Assembly: GCA_964353935.1 (NCBI GenBank)
Contig: CAYGXL010000077.1
Coordinates: forward strand, 1 to 11,896
Reading direction: 5' to 3'
DNA: 11,896 nucleotides
Origin: JAOUJD01 sp964353935
Lineage (GTDB): Bacteria; Pseudomonadota; Gammaproteobacteria; Burkholderiales; Burkholderiaceae_F
In this document: positions 4,768 to 11,896 of the stretch, one piece after another
Position numbering within the stretch: the stretch's first letter is position 1
Layout of the letters: each line of letters opens with the position of its first letter
Program-made: the position numbers and the translations under genes
Notes under the pieces: generated by a model
Databases searched by the model: none
Told to the model about the DNA's origin: nothing
Seen by the model: the letters and a program-made list of their open reading frames with translations, nothing else

Positions 4768-5961
4768 TCAATCCGCCTGCTTCCGCAGGAAAGCCGGAAT
4801 GTCGTAGCGCTCGGTGCCGGAATCCTCCATCGCGCTGACGCGCGCCTGCACCGATTCGCGGGTGTCCCGGGTGCGCCAGATCGCCGGCTTGTCGAGGTCG
4901 GCGTAATCGGTCACTGGCGACGGGGCGGCAGTTGCAGGCACGACGCCGACCGGACCGTTGTCGGTCCCCGTGCGGATCACCGTGAACGGCGTCGACACTT
5001 TCTTCGCCGATGCTCGGCCAAGGCCGGTGGCAACCACCGTGACGCGCAGGGAATCGCCCATCGACTCGTCGCACACCGTGCCGAAGATCACAGTCGAGTC
5101 TTCCGCGGAGAAAGCGCGGATGGTGTTCATGACCTCGCGCGTCTCCTTCATCTTCAGCGACGTCGACGCGGTGATGTTCACCAGCACTCCACGCGCGCCC
5201 GACAGGTCGACCCCTTCGAGCAGCGGGCTGGCGACGGCCTGCTCGGCCGCGATGCGCGCGCGGTCCAGGCCGGCGGAGGTCGCGGTGCCCATCATCGCCT
5301 TGCCTCGTTCGCTCATCACCGTCTTCACGTCCTCGAAGTCGACGTTGACGAGGCCCGGCACGTTGATGATCTCGGCAATGCCCGCGCAGGCGTTGTGCAG
5401 GACATCGTCGGCGGCGCGGAAGCACTCGGCCATCTCGGCGTCCTCGCCCATCACCTCCTCGAGCTTGTTGTTGAGGATGACGATCAGCGAGTGGACGTTG
5501 TCCTCGAGCTCCGAGAGGCCCTCTTCGGCCAGCTTCATCCGCTTCGGCCCCTCGAACTCGAACGGCTTCGACACCACGGCCACGGTCAGGACGCCGAGCT
5601 CCTTCGCCACTTCCGCGAACACCGGCGCGGCGCCGGTGCCCGTGCCGCCACCCATGCCGGCGGTGATGAAGACCATGTGCGCGCCGCGCAGCGCATCGGC
5701 GATGCGGTCGCGCGCCTCCTCGGCCGCGGCCCGCCCGGCGTCCGGCCGGCTGCCCGCGCCCAGGCCCGACTTGCCGAGTTGCAGGATGTTCTGCGACGAC
5801 GACCGCGCCAGCGCCTGGTGGTCGGTGTTCGCGCAGACGAACTCCACGCCCTGCACGCCGCGCCGGATCATGTGCTCGACCGCGTTACCGCCGGCCCCGC
5901 CCACACCCACGACCTTGATGATGGTCCCGTTGGTTTCCGTTTCCAGAATCTCGAAGCTCAT
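4768..5961 (-). CDS. ftsZ: Cell division protein FtsZ
   Basis: FtsZ is the tubulin-like GTPase that forms the division ring at midcell. At 397 residues it has the normal length. The GTP-binding G-box is GGGTGTG at 104-110, the early glycine loop is VGGAGGNAVEHM at 20-31, and the T7 synergy loop NVDFEDVK is at 206-213. The linker at about 317-384 is of ordinary length, and the C-terminal peptide YDIPAFLRKQAD (386-397), which binds FtsA, ZipA and other partners, is intact and of betaproteobacterial type. The ATG at 5961 has a strong AGGAG site 8 bases upstream. ftsZ follows ftsA after 104 bases, unlike the coupled genes before it, so it can be translated, and perhaps transcribed, at its own higher rate. 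It is probably the last gene of the operon, since the next gene faces it. Identity is certain. Confidence 0.99.
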   Translation of the reverse strand: MSFEILETETNGTIIKVVGVGGAGGNAVEHMIRRGVQGVEFVCANTDHQALARSSSQNILQLGKSGLGAGSRPDAGRAAAEEARDRIADALRGAHMVFITAGMGGGTGTGAAPVFAEVAKELGVLTVAVVSKPFEFEGPKRMKLAEEGLSELEDNVHSLIVILNNKLEEVMGEDAEMAECFRAADDVLHNACAGIAEIINVPGLVNVDFEDVKTVMSERGKAMMGTATSAGLDRARIAAEQAVASPLLEGVDLSGARGVLVNITASTSLKMKETREVMNTIRAFSAEDSTVIFGTVCDESMGDSLRVTVVATGLGRASAKKVSTPFTVIRTGTDNGPVGVVPATAAPSPVTDYADLDKPAIWRTRDTRESVQARVSAMEDSGTERYDIPAFLRKQAD

Positions 5962-5969
5962 GTTCTTTT

Positions 5970-5974
5970 CTCCT
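5970..5974 (-). promoter_or_regulatory. Strong ribosome binding site of ftsZ
   Basis: AGGAG lies 8 bases before the ftsZ ATG in an A-rich context (CAGGAGAAAAGAAC). It is the cleanest Shine-Dalgarno site in the operon and fits the high amount of FtsZ needed relative to FtsA and FtsQ. Confidence 0.8.
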
Positions 5975-6014
5975 GATTTGCGAATTGCGTTACTGCACGA
6001 TTCGGAACGCTCAC

Positions 6015-6040
6015 TGACAAAAGCGCAGCCTTACGCGCTT
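6015..6040 (-). promoter_or_regulatory. Hairpin and possible -35 in the ftsA-ftsZ spacer
   Basis: In the 104-base spacer the minus strand forms AAGCGC (6040-6035), an 8-base loop, and GCGCTT (6026-6021), followed by TTG. TTGTCA (6020-6015) matches the -35 hexamer at 5 of 6, but 17 bases on there is only TGCAGT (3 of 6). It may be a weak attenuator, a processing site or a weak ftsZ promoter; the evidence does not decide. Confidence 0.25.
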
Positions 6041-6065
6041 GCCACTGAGTACTCCGCCCTCACCA

Positions 6066-7298
6066 CTAGAAATTGCCCACGACCCATTCCTTCATCCGCT
6101 TCATGGTCTGCTTGAACGATCCCGTCTGTTGCGCGATCTTCCGGCCCCGCAGGCGCTGCGAGTGCGCTTCCACCAGCAGGCCGATCGCCGTCGCAAAACG
6201 CGGGTTGCGCACGACGTCGGCCAGCGAGCCGTCGTAGCTCGGCCAGCCGATGCGGGCCGGTTTCAGGAACACGTCTTCCGCGAGTTCGGTCATGCCGGGC
6301 AGCAGGCTCGTTCCGCCGGTCAGCACGATTCCCGACGAAAGCAGTTCCTCGTAGCCGGACTCGCGGATCACCTGCTGCGTCAGCGTGAAGAGCTCCTCCA
6401 CGCGCGGCTCGATCACGGCCGCGAGCGACTGGCGCGACAGCAGGCGCGGGCCGCGGTCGCCGAGGCCCGGGATCTCGATCTTCTCGTTCGGGTCCGCCAG
6501 CACTTCCTTGGCGACGCCCCAGCGCAGCTTGATCTCCTCGGCATCGGGGATCGGCGTGCGCAGCGCCATCGCGATGTCGTTCGTGATCTGGTCGCCGGCG
6601 ATGGGGAGGATGGCGGTGTGGCGAATGGCGCCGCCGGTGAAAATGGCGATGTCCGTGGTGCCGCCGCCGACGTCCACGAGCGCCACGCCCAGTTCCTTCT
6701 CGTCCGCCGACAGCACGGACAGCGACGACGCGAGCGGCTGCAGGATCAGGTCCTGAACCTCGAGTCCGCAACGGCGCACGCACTTGATGATGTTCTGCGC
6801 GGCGCTGACCGCGCCGGTGACGATGTGCACCCGCACCTCGAGCCGCACGCCGCTCATGCCGATCGGCTCGCGGATGTCCTCCTGCCCGTCGACGATGAAC
6901 TCCTGCGTCAGCACGTGCAGCACCTGCTGGTCGGTCGGGATGTTCACCGCCTTGGCGGTCTCGATCACGCGCGCGACATCGGCGCCCGAGACTTCGCGGT
7001 CCTTGATGGCCACCATGCCGCTCGAGTTGAAGCTCTTGATGTGGCTGCCCGCGATGCCGGTGAAGACGTCCTTGATCTGGCAGGCGGCCATCAGCTCCGC
7101 CTCCTCCAGCGCGCGACGGATCGACTGCACCGTCGACTCGATGTTGACCACCACGCCCTTGCGCAGGCCCTGCGACTCCGCCTGCCCCAGTCCGATGACC
7201 TGGAACCGCCCCTCCGGGAGCACCTCGGCCACGGCCACCACCACCTTTGAAGTGCCGATGTCGAGCCCGACGATCAGGTCTTTGGTTTCGTTTCTCAT
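6066..7298 (-). CDS. ftsA: Cell division protein FtsA
   Basis: FtsA is the actin-like ATPase that tethers FtsZ to the inner membrane and recruits later division proteins. It has 410 residues. The actin-fold phosphate loops are GLDIGTSK at 11-18 and DVGGGTTDIA at 209-218; the adenosine motif GGTSLLPG lies at 328-335. The FtsA-specific 1C domain (about 85-165) occupies the place of actin subdomain 1B. The C-terminal membrane-targeting helix is SFKQTMKRMKEWVVGNF (394-410), amphipathic with basic and bulky residues. The start at 7298 is 7 bases after the ftsQ stop and has only a weak site (GACGAG), so it probably relies on ribosomes finishing ftsQ. All key motifs are intact; identity is certain. 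Confidence 0.99.
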   Translation of the reverse strand: MRNETKDLIVGLDIGTSKVVVAVAEVLPEGRFQVIGLGQAESQGLRKGVVVNIESTVQSIRRALEEAELMAACQIKDVFTGIAGSHIKSFNSSGMVAIKDREVSGADVARVIETAKAVNIPTDQQVLHVLTQEFIVDGQEDIREPIGMSGVRLEVRVHIVTGAVSAAQNIIKCVRRCGLEVQDLILQPLASSLSVLSADEKELGVALVDVGGGTTDIAIFTGGAIRHTAILPIAGDQITNDIAMALRTPIPDAEEIKLRWGVAKEVLADPNEKIEIPGLGDRGPRLLSRQSLAAVIEPRVEELFTLTQQVIRESGYEELLSSGIVLTGGTSLLPGMTELAEDVFLKPARIGWPSYDGSLADVVRNPRFATAIGLLVEAHSQRLRGRKIAQQTGSFKQTMKRMKEWVVGNF

Positions 7299-7305
7299 GT
7301 TCTCG

Positions 7306-8043
7306 TCATCGGTTTTTCGCAGGAGGCAAGGCGGCCAGCCCGTTGGGGTAACGCGCGTCGATGCTCTGTGGCGCCCCGCCGACGCGGGCCGCGACCATCG
7401 GGTAGGCGGCGACGACCTGGGCCAGGCGGTCGTTCAGGGCGATGCCGTCGGTGTCGCGCCCGAGTTCGAGGCGCGTCGCCGCGCCGTCGACGCCGGCCAC
7501 GTCGACGGCCCACGAACGGCGCTCGGACACGTCGATTGCCGCGATCCTCATGCCGAGCGGAGCGAGCATCGCCGTGAACTCGTAGTAGCGCCGCGCCGCA
7601 TCGTGCGCGACCGCTGCAGGCCCCTCGAATGCGGGCAGCGGTCCGTGGATCTCGGCCTCCGCAGGATTGGCGACGAACAGTTCTCCGGAGTCCGCAAGCA
7701 GGCGCCCGTCGCTCCAGACGCCGAGGGCGCGATGCTCGACCAGCGTGACGTGCAGGCGATCCGGCCAGATCCTCCGCACCGAGGCCTGCGCGACCCACGG
7801 CACGGCTTCCAGCACGCGCCGCGTCTCGTCGAGGCGCATGGTGAAGTAATTGCCCTTGAGCCGGCCGGCGATGGCAGCGCGCACCGACGCCGATGTCACG
7901 TGCTGGAGTTCGCCGTGCACCTCGATCGCACGCAGCGAAAAGTACGGCCGCTGGGCGACCCAGTACAGCACGCCGCCGACGGCGATCAGGCCCGCTAACG
8001 TCGCAAAGAGCGCCGCAAACCCGTTCATCACGCGCGCACTCAT
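7306..8043 (-). CDS. ftsQ: Cell division protein FtsQ
   Basis: FtsQ is a single-pass inner-membrane protein that links the cytoplasmic ring to the septal synthesis enzymes, forming a complex with FtsB and FtsL. It has 245 residues: a short cytoplasmic N-terminus, one membrane segment at about 8-30, a POTRA domain at 35-104 (FSLRAIEVHGELQHVTSASV ... IWPDRLHVTLVEH), then the FtsQ beta domain with LGVW near 107-110 and GELFV near 120-124. The ATG at 8043 overlaps the ddlB stop as ATGA and has GGAGG 9 bases upstream. The frame stays open a further 74 codons into ddlB, but that part is arginine-rich shadow sequence and is rejected. Sequence conservation in this family is low; the call rests on POTRA, topology and place between ddlB and ftsA. 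Confidence 0.97.
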   Translation of the reverse strand: MSARVMNGFAALFATLAGLIAVGGVLYWVAQRPYFSLRAIEVHGELQHVTSASVRAAIAGRLKGNYFTMRLDETRRVLEAVPWVAQASVRRIWPDRLHVTLVEHRALGVWSDGRLLADSGELFVANPAEAEIHGPLPAFEGPAAVAHDAARRYYEFTAMLAPLGMRIAAIDVSERRSWAVDVAGVDGAATRLELGRDTDGIALNDRLAQVVAAYPMVAARVGGAPQSIDARYPNGLAALPPAKNR

Positions 8044-8999
8044 CGCGACCGGCCTCCGTCGTCGAGCGACGCGTCCTGCAGGATCCGCAGCACGAGGTCC
8101 TCGTAGCTCATGCCGACCGCGCGCGCGGCGATGGGCACCAGCGAGTGGCTCGTCATGCCGGGGGACGTGTTGAGTTCGAGCAGGAAGGGCTCGTTGCGCT
8201 CCGACAGCATCACGTCGATCCGTCCCCAGCCGCGCGCCCCGAGCACGGCGTAGGCGCGCAAGCACAGCCGCTGGATCTCGCTGGCCAGCGCGTCATCCAC
8301 CGGCGCGGGACAGAGGTACTTGGTGTCGTCGCTGAAGTACTTGTTGTGATAGTCGTAGTTCGCGCCCGGCGCGCGGATCTCGATCAGCGGCAGCGCCGTC
8401 GCTCCGCTCCCCTGGCCGAGCACCGCGCACGTCAGCTCGCGGCCCGCGATGAACTGCTCGGCCAGCACGGCGCTGTCGTACTTCGCGGCCAGCGCATACG
8501 CGTCGGCCATCTCCGAGTAGCCGGCGACCTTCGCGATGCCGATCGTCGAGCCCTCGTGCGGCGGCTTGGTGATCAGGGGCAGGCCAAGGTCGTCGACTGC
8601 CGCGTTCAGCTCCGCCCGATCGCCGCTCGCGAGCACCCGGTAGCGCGGCGTTGGAATGCCTTCCTGCAGCCACACTCGCTTGGTCGCGAGCTTGTCGATC
8701 GCGATCGCCGACGCCTGGACGCCGCTGCCGGTGTACGGAACTCCCAGCGTTTCCAGCACGCCCTGGATCGTCCCGTCCTCGCCACCCCGCCCGTGCAGTG
8801 CGATGAATGCCCGATCGAACCGGGCCGCCTCGAGTTCCGCGAGCGTCTGCGCGCCCGGGTCGAACGCGTGCGCATCGACGCCCCGGGATTGCAGCGCCTT
8901 GAGCACGCCGGTGCCCGACATGATCGAGACCTCACGCTCGGACGAGCGCCCCCCGAAGAGCACCCCGACCTTGCCGAGCGCTTTCACGTCGGCGCTCAT
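8040..8999 (-). CDS. ddlB: D-alanine--D-alanine ligase
   Basis: Ddl joins two D-alanines with ATP in the cytoplasm, giving the dipeptide that MurF adds to the peptidoglycan precursor. It has 319 residues with the ATP-grasp fold. Visible are VLFGGRSSEREVS (13-25, with the substrate-binding E21), LHGRGGEDGTIQG (68-80), the EGSTIG loop (149-154), the omega loop YDYHNKYFSDDTKY (215-228), and the metal ligands D262 (GRIDVM), E275 and N277 (LLELNTSPGMTSHS). The tyrosine in the omega loop indicates a D-Ala-D-Ala enzyme and not a D-Ala-D-Lac type, for which phenylalanine is usual. The ATG overlaps the murC stop (ATGA) with GGAGG 6-8 bases before it; the gene ends in another ATGA with ftsQ. No murB lies between murC and ddlB, as in E. 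coli. Confidence 0.98.
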   Translation of the reverse strand: MSADVKALGKVGVLFGGRSSEREVSIMSGTGVLKALQSRGVDAHAFDPGAQTLAELEAARFDRAFIALHGRGGEDGTIQGVLETLGVPYTGSGVQASAIAIDKLATKRVWLQEGIPTPRYRVLASGDRAELNAAVDDLGLPLITKPPHEGSTIGIAKVAGYSEMADAYALAAKYDSAVLAEQFIAGRELTCAVLGQGSGATALPLIEIRAPGANYDYHNKYFSDDTKYLCPAPVDDALASEIQRLCLRAYAVLGARGWGRIDVMLSERNEPFLLELNTSPGMTSHSLVPIAARAVGMSYEDLVLRILQDASLDDGGRSR

Positions 9000-10387
9000 T
9001 CCGCCCCTCCGCCCGTGAGCCTGGCCGGCAGCTGGCCGATCGAACCCGCGCCCATTCCGATGACGACATCGCCGTCGCGGACGATGTCCATCAGGGCGCC
9101 CGGCATCTCGTCGATCGATTCGACGAACACCGGTTCGATCTTTCCCGCCACGCGGATCGCGCGCGCGAGCGAGCGCCCGTCGGCTGCGACGATCGGCGCT
9201 TCGCCCGCCGGATACACCTCGGCGAGCAGCAGCGCGTCGCAGGTCGACAGCACCTTCACGAAGTCTTCGAAGCAGTCACGCGTGCGCGTGAAGCGGTGCG
9301 GCTGGAACGCCAGCACGATGCGGCGGCCGGGGAAGGCGCCGCGCGCCGCTTCCAGCGTCGCCGCCATCTCGACCGGGTGGTGGCCGTAGTCGTCGATCAG
9401 CGTGAACGAGCCGCCCGACGGAATCGGCAGGTCGCCATGGCGCGAGAAGCGCCGGCCCACGCCCGTGAACTCGGCCAGCGCCTGCACGATCCCGTCGTCC
9501 GGCACGCCGAGTTCGGTGCCGACCGCAATGGCCGCGAGCGCGTTGGCGACGTTGTGCATGCCCGGAAGATTCAGCGTCACGTCGAGCGGCCGCGCGCCGT
9601 CGCGCTGCGCGGTGAAGCGCATCAGCGGGCCATCGGCGCGTGCGTCGACCGCACGAATTTGCGCCTGAGGCGCGAATCCGTAGGTGATCACGGGCTTCGA
9701 CACGAAGGGCAGGATCTCGCGCACGCTGCGATCGTCGATGCACAGCACGGCGCTGCCATAGAACGGAAGGCGCCCCAGGAAGTCGACGAAGGCCTGCTTC
9801 AGCCGCGCGAAATCGTGCCCGTAGGTCTCCATGTGGTCGTTGTCGATGTTCGTCACGACCGCGACGACCGGCATCAGGTTCAGGAAGGACGCGTCCGATT
9901 CGTCGGCTTCGACGACGATGTATTCGCCGGTCCCGAGCCGCGCGTTGGCGCCGGCCGAGTTCAACCGGCCGCCGATCACGAAGGTCGGGTCGAGGCCGCC
10001 GGCGGCCAGCACGCTGGCGACCAGGCTCGTGGTCGTTGTCTTGCCGTGCGTGCCGGCGATGGCGATGCCCTGCTTCAGCCGCATCAGTTCGGCCAGCATC
10101 ACGGCGCGCGGCACGACCGGAACGCGACGGGCTCGCGCGGCAAGGACTTCCGGATTGCTGGGCGACACCGCGGTCGACACGACGACGGCATCCGCTCCCG
10201 CGATGTGTTCCGCGCCGTGGCCGAGCGCAATGCTCGCGCCGAGCTGCGTCAGTCGCCGGGTGGCGGCGTTGCTCGCGACATCGGATCCGCTGACCTTGTA
10301 CCCGAGCGTGAGCAAGACCTCTGCAATCCCGCTCATCCCGGACCCACCGATGCCGACGAAGTGGATGTGCTTGACCGCGTGCCTCAT
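8996..10387 (-). CDS. murC: UDP-N-acetylmuramate--L-alanine ligase
   Basis: MurC adds L-alanine to UDP-MurNAc with ATP, the first amino acid of the peptidoglycan stem, in the cytoplasm. It has 463 residues in the three Mur ligase domains. The N-terminal UDP-binding loop is GIGGSGM (12-18); the P-loop is GTHGKTTTT (112-120). EADESDASF lies at 160-168 and TNIDNDHMETY at 179-189. The C-terminal domain has GRRF (311-314), DDYGHHP (332-338) and QPHRFTRT (362-369), typical of MurC. The ATG at 10387 overlaps the murG stop as ATGA, with GAAGG 7 bases upstream. The frame is open far upstream through murG, but nothing there resembles a Mur domain, so no fusion is inferred. Identity is certain. Confidence 0.99.
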   Translation of the reverse strand: MRHAVKHIHFVGIGGSGMSGIAEVLLTLGYKVSGSDVASNAATRRLTQLGASIALGHGAEHIAGADAVVVSTAVSPSNPEVLAARARRVPVVPRAVMLAELMRLKQGIAIAGTHGKTTTTSLVASVLAAGGLDPTFVIGGRLNSAGANARLGTGEYIVVEADESDASFLNLMPVVAVVTNIDNDHMETYGHDFARLKQAFVDFLGRLPFYGSAVLCIDDRSVREILPFVSKPVITYGFAPQAQIRAVDARADGPLMRFTAQRDGARPLDVTLNLPGMHNVANALAAIAVGTELGVPDDGIVQALAEFTGVGRRFSRHGDLPIPSGGSFTLIDDYGHHPVEMAATLEAARGAFPGRRIVLAFQPHRFTRTRDCFEDFVKVLSTCDALLLAEVYPAGEAPIVAADGRSLARAIRVAGKIEPVFVESIDEMPGALMDIVRDGDVVIGMGAGSIGQLPARLTGGGAE

Positions 10388-11457
10388 GCGGCTACCTTCT
10401 CGATCACGGCCGCGACCATCTCGGTCGCCTTCGGCTTGCCCACGGCGCGCGCCGACTCGGCCATCGATTGCAGGCGCGTGCGATCGAGGCTGGCGAGCAG
10501 CCCGGCCAGTCGCTCCGCGGTGGCCTCGCCCTGCGGCAGGTGGATCGCGGCGTTCTTCGTCGCCATGAACTCGGCGTTGGTGCGCTGGTGGTGCGTGGTG
10601 GACACGACGAGCGGCACGAGGATGCTCGGCACGCCGGCCGCCGCGAGTTCCGTCACGGTGATCGCGCCCGCGCGTGCGAGCACGAGATCGGCCTCGGCGT
10701 AGCGTGCCGCCATGTCGTCGATGAAGGTGACGATCTCCGCCTGCACGCCCGCCGTCGCATAGGCGTCGCGCACGGAGTCGAGATGCTTCGCGCCGCACTG
10801 ATGGACCACCTGCGGCCGCCGTTCCACCGGGATGCGGGCGAGCGCCTGCGGCACCGTTTCGTTCAGCACCTGTGCGCCGAGGCTGCCGCCGATCACGAGC
10901 AGGCGCAGCGCGCCCGTCCGGCCGGGATAGCGGTCGGCAGGCACGGGCACGGCGGCGATCTCGGGGCGCACCGGATTGCCGGTGACGAGGCCCTTCGCGC
11001 CGGCCTTCTGCGCGGCCTCGCCGTCGAATCCGCACAAGACGCCGGACGCGATCGGCTTCAGCAACGTCGTCGACATCAGCGGGGCCGCGTCCGGGTTCAG
11101 CAGAATCACCGGGACGCCGAGCGAACTCGCCGCCATGCCGGCCGGCACGGCGACATAGCCCCCGGTCGAGAACACCGCGTCGGGCTTGTCGGACCGGATG
11201 ATCTTCCGGCTCTGCCACATGGCGCGCAGCAGCAGGAAACCGCCGAGGACCAGTGTCTTGAGCCCCTTGCCGCGCAGGCCGGAGAAGTCGATTGCACGGA
11301 ACGCGATGCCGTGCGGCTCGACCAGCGCGCGCTCCATGCCGGTCCTGGTGCCGAGCCAGCTCACCGACCAGCCGCGGCGCTGCAGTTCGCCCGCGACCGC
11401 GAGGCCCGGCATCACGTGCCCTCCGGTGCCGGCCGCAACGACCATCAGGTGCTTCAT
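10384..11457 (-). CDS. murG: Lipid I GlcNAc transferase MurG (variant acceptor loop)
   Basis: MurG transfers GlcNAc from UDP-GlcNAc to lipid I, making lipid II at the inner face of the inner membrane. It has 357 residues in two Rossmann domains (GT-B fold). The first glycine loop is GTGGHVMP (10-17), a second glycine motif is STGGYVAVPAG (97-107), the GGS loop is at 190-192 (IGGSLGAQ), and the donor-binding ARAGAITVTE ends with E270; Q291 in HHQRTNA probably matches the second donor contact. The usual HEQN motif after the third strand of the N-domain is absent: residues 119-127 read LLNPDAAPL. All other motifs are intact, so this is probably a lineage variant and not a dead enzyme. The ATG at 11457 overlaps the ftsW stop (ATGA) with GGAGG 6 bases upstream. 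Family identity is certain. Confidence 0.98.
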   Translation of the reverse strand: MKHLMVVAAGTGGHVMPGLAVAGELQRRGWSVSWLGTRTGMERALVEPHGIAFRAIDFSGLRGKGLKTLVLGGFLLLRAMWQSRKIIRSDKPDAVFSTGGYVAVPAGMAASSLGVPVILLNPDAAPLMSTTLLKPIASGVLCGFDGEAAQKAGAKGLVTGNPVRPEIAAVPVPADRYPGRTGALRLLVIGGSLGAQVLNETVPQALARIPVERRPQVVHQCGAKHLDSVRDAYATAGVQAEIVTFIDDMAARYAEADLVLARAGAITVTELAAAGVPSILVPLVVSTTHHQRTNAEFMATKNAAIHLPQGEATAERLAGLLASLDRTRLQSMAESARAVGKPKATEMVAAVIEKVAA

Positions 11458-11896
11458 GCGCGGCCTCCGCGCATGAGAATCCTGTTTTCCTTGTCGACTC
11501 GCAGCAGGATCGCCAGCGCCGTCAGCGTCGACAGCAGCGCCGAGCCGCCGTAGCTCATCAAGGGCAGCGTCAGGCCTTTCGTGGGCAGCAATCCGGTGGC
11601 CACGCCGATGTTGATGAACGCCTGCACGCCGATCCACAGGCCGACGCCCTGGGCCACGAGGCCGGCGAACGTGCGCTCCAGCGCGATCGCCTGCCGCCCG
11701 ATCTCGAACGCCCGCTTCACCATCCAGTAGAAGAGCACGACGACGGCCAGCACGCCGACGAGGCCGAGTTCCTCGCCGAGCACGGCGAGGATGAAGTCGG
11801 TGTGCGCTTCGGGCAGGTAGTGCAGCTTTTCGACGCTGCCGCCCAGGCCGACGCCGAACCACTCGCCGCGGCCGAAGGCGATCAGCGAGTGGGACA
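11454..11896 (-). CDS. ftsW: Septal peptidoglycan polymerase FtsW, C-terminal part (cut by window edge)
   Basis: FtsW is the SEDS-family glycosyltransferase that polymerises lipid II at the septum together with its partner PBP3 (FtsI). Only the last 146 residues are present, beginning SHSLIAFGRGEWFGVGLGGS. The large periplasmic loop carries the conserved VEKLHYLPEAHTDFILAVLGEELG. Three hydrophobic segments follow: VGVLAVVVLFYWM, a segment near GLVAQGVGLWIGVQAFINIG, and LPLMSYGGSALLSTLTALAILL. The SYGGSS-like loop (here SYGGSA) is a SEDS hallmark. The short cytoplasmic tail ends ENRILMRGGRA. It is followed by murG through an ATGA overlap. The combination with murG and murC favours FtsW over its paralogue RodA. 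Confidence 0.97.
   Translation of the reverse strand, partial: SHSLIAFGRGEWFGVGLGGSVEKLHYLPEAHTDFILAVLGEELGLVGVLAVVVLFYWMVKRAFEIGRQAIALERTFAGLVAQGVGLWIGVQAFINIGVATGLLPTKGLTLPLMSYGGSALLSTLTALAILLRVDKENRILMRGGRA

Noticed and set aside
4705..5976. Long plus-strand open frames (423 and 385 codons) opposite ftsZ.
   Set aside because: They are shadows of the FtsZ frame, with histidine- and arginine-rich or serine-rich translations and no motif.
7306..8265. A longer FtsQ start inside ddlB.
   Set aside because: The additional 74 residues are arginine-rich shadow sequence. The ATG at 8043 has a Shine-Dalgarno site and is followed at once by the expected membrane segment.
8996..11218. A 740-codon open frame that would extend murC upstream as a MurG-region fusion.
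   Set aside because: The extra part is read in another frame across murG, is arginine- and glycine-rich and has no Mur domain. The ATG at 10387 gives the exact family N-terminus and an ATGA overlap.
1..11896. Search for tRNA or rRNA genes, CRISPR arrays, insertion sequences, prophage or defence genes.
   Set aside because: None was seen by reading. The window is filled with core envelope and division genes, and gaps are short (the largest is 235 bases).

Overview
The window is a stretch of the division and cell-wall (dcw) cluster and its usual downstream neighbourhood, from a GC-rich (about two-thirds GC by eye) Gram-negative bacterium. LpxC shows an outer membrane with lipid A. The FtsZ C-terminal peptide (YDIPAFLRKQAD), the MurG variant and the order ftsZ/lpxC/DUF721/M23 peptidase/secA all point to Betaproteobacteria, most likely near Burkholderiales. 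The species cannot be told from the sequence.

Layout, read in the direction of transcription of the main operon (minus strand, from the right edge): the 3' end of ftsW (11896-11454), murG, murC, ddlB, ftsQ, ftsA and ftsZ (ends at 4768). The first five genes are joined by four successive ATGA stop/start overlaps. ftsQ and ftsA are 7 bases apart. ftsZ stands apart behind a 104-base spacer with its own strong Shine-Dalgarno site. These genes supply lipid II (MurG, MurC, and Ddl for the D-Ala-D-Ala ending), its polymerase (FtsW) and the division ring and its anchor (FtsZ, FtsA, FtsQ).

After ftsZ the layout departs from the simplest ftsZ-lpxC order. A gene on the opposite strand (3735-4532) encodes a DUF2189 multi-pass membrane protein. 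The 235-base convergent gap between it and ftsZ holds two tandem REP-like palindromes and two further hairpins. This is the largest gap in the window. Then come lpxC (minus, first committed step of lipid A synthesis), a plus-strand DUF721 gene that is a candidate dciA (replicative helicase operator) and shares its CTAG stop with lpxC tail to tail, a minus-strand membrane-anchored LytM/M23 peptidase, and the first 358 codons of secA (minus, cut by the left edge). The 139-base secA leader contains a good extended -10 and nested inverted repeats.

Most of the window is well-known core biology and I see no new defence, mobile or biosynthetic system. The parts worth a second look are small: the inserted DUF2189 gene with its palindromes, the MurG acceptor-loop variant, the structured secA leader, the dyad between the M23 and dciA genes, and the possibly leaderless lpxC.
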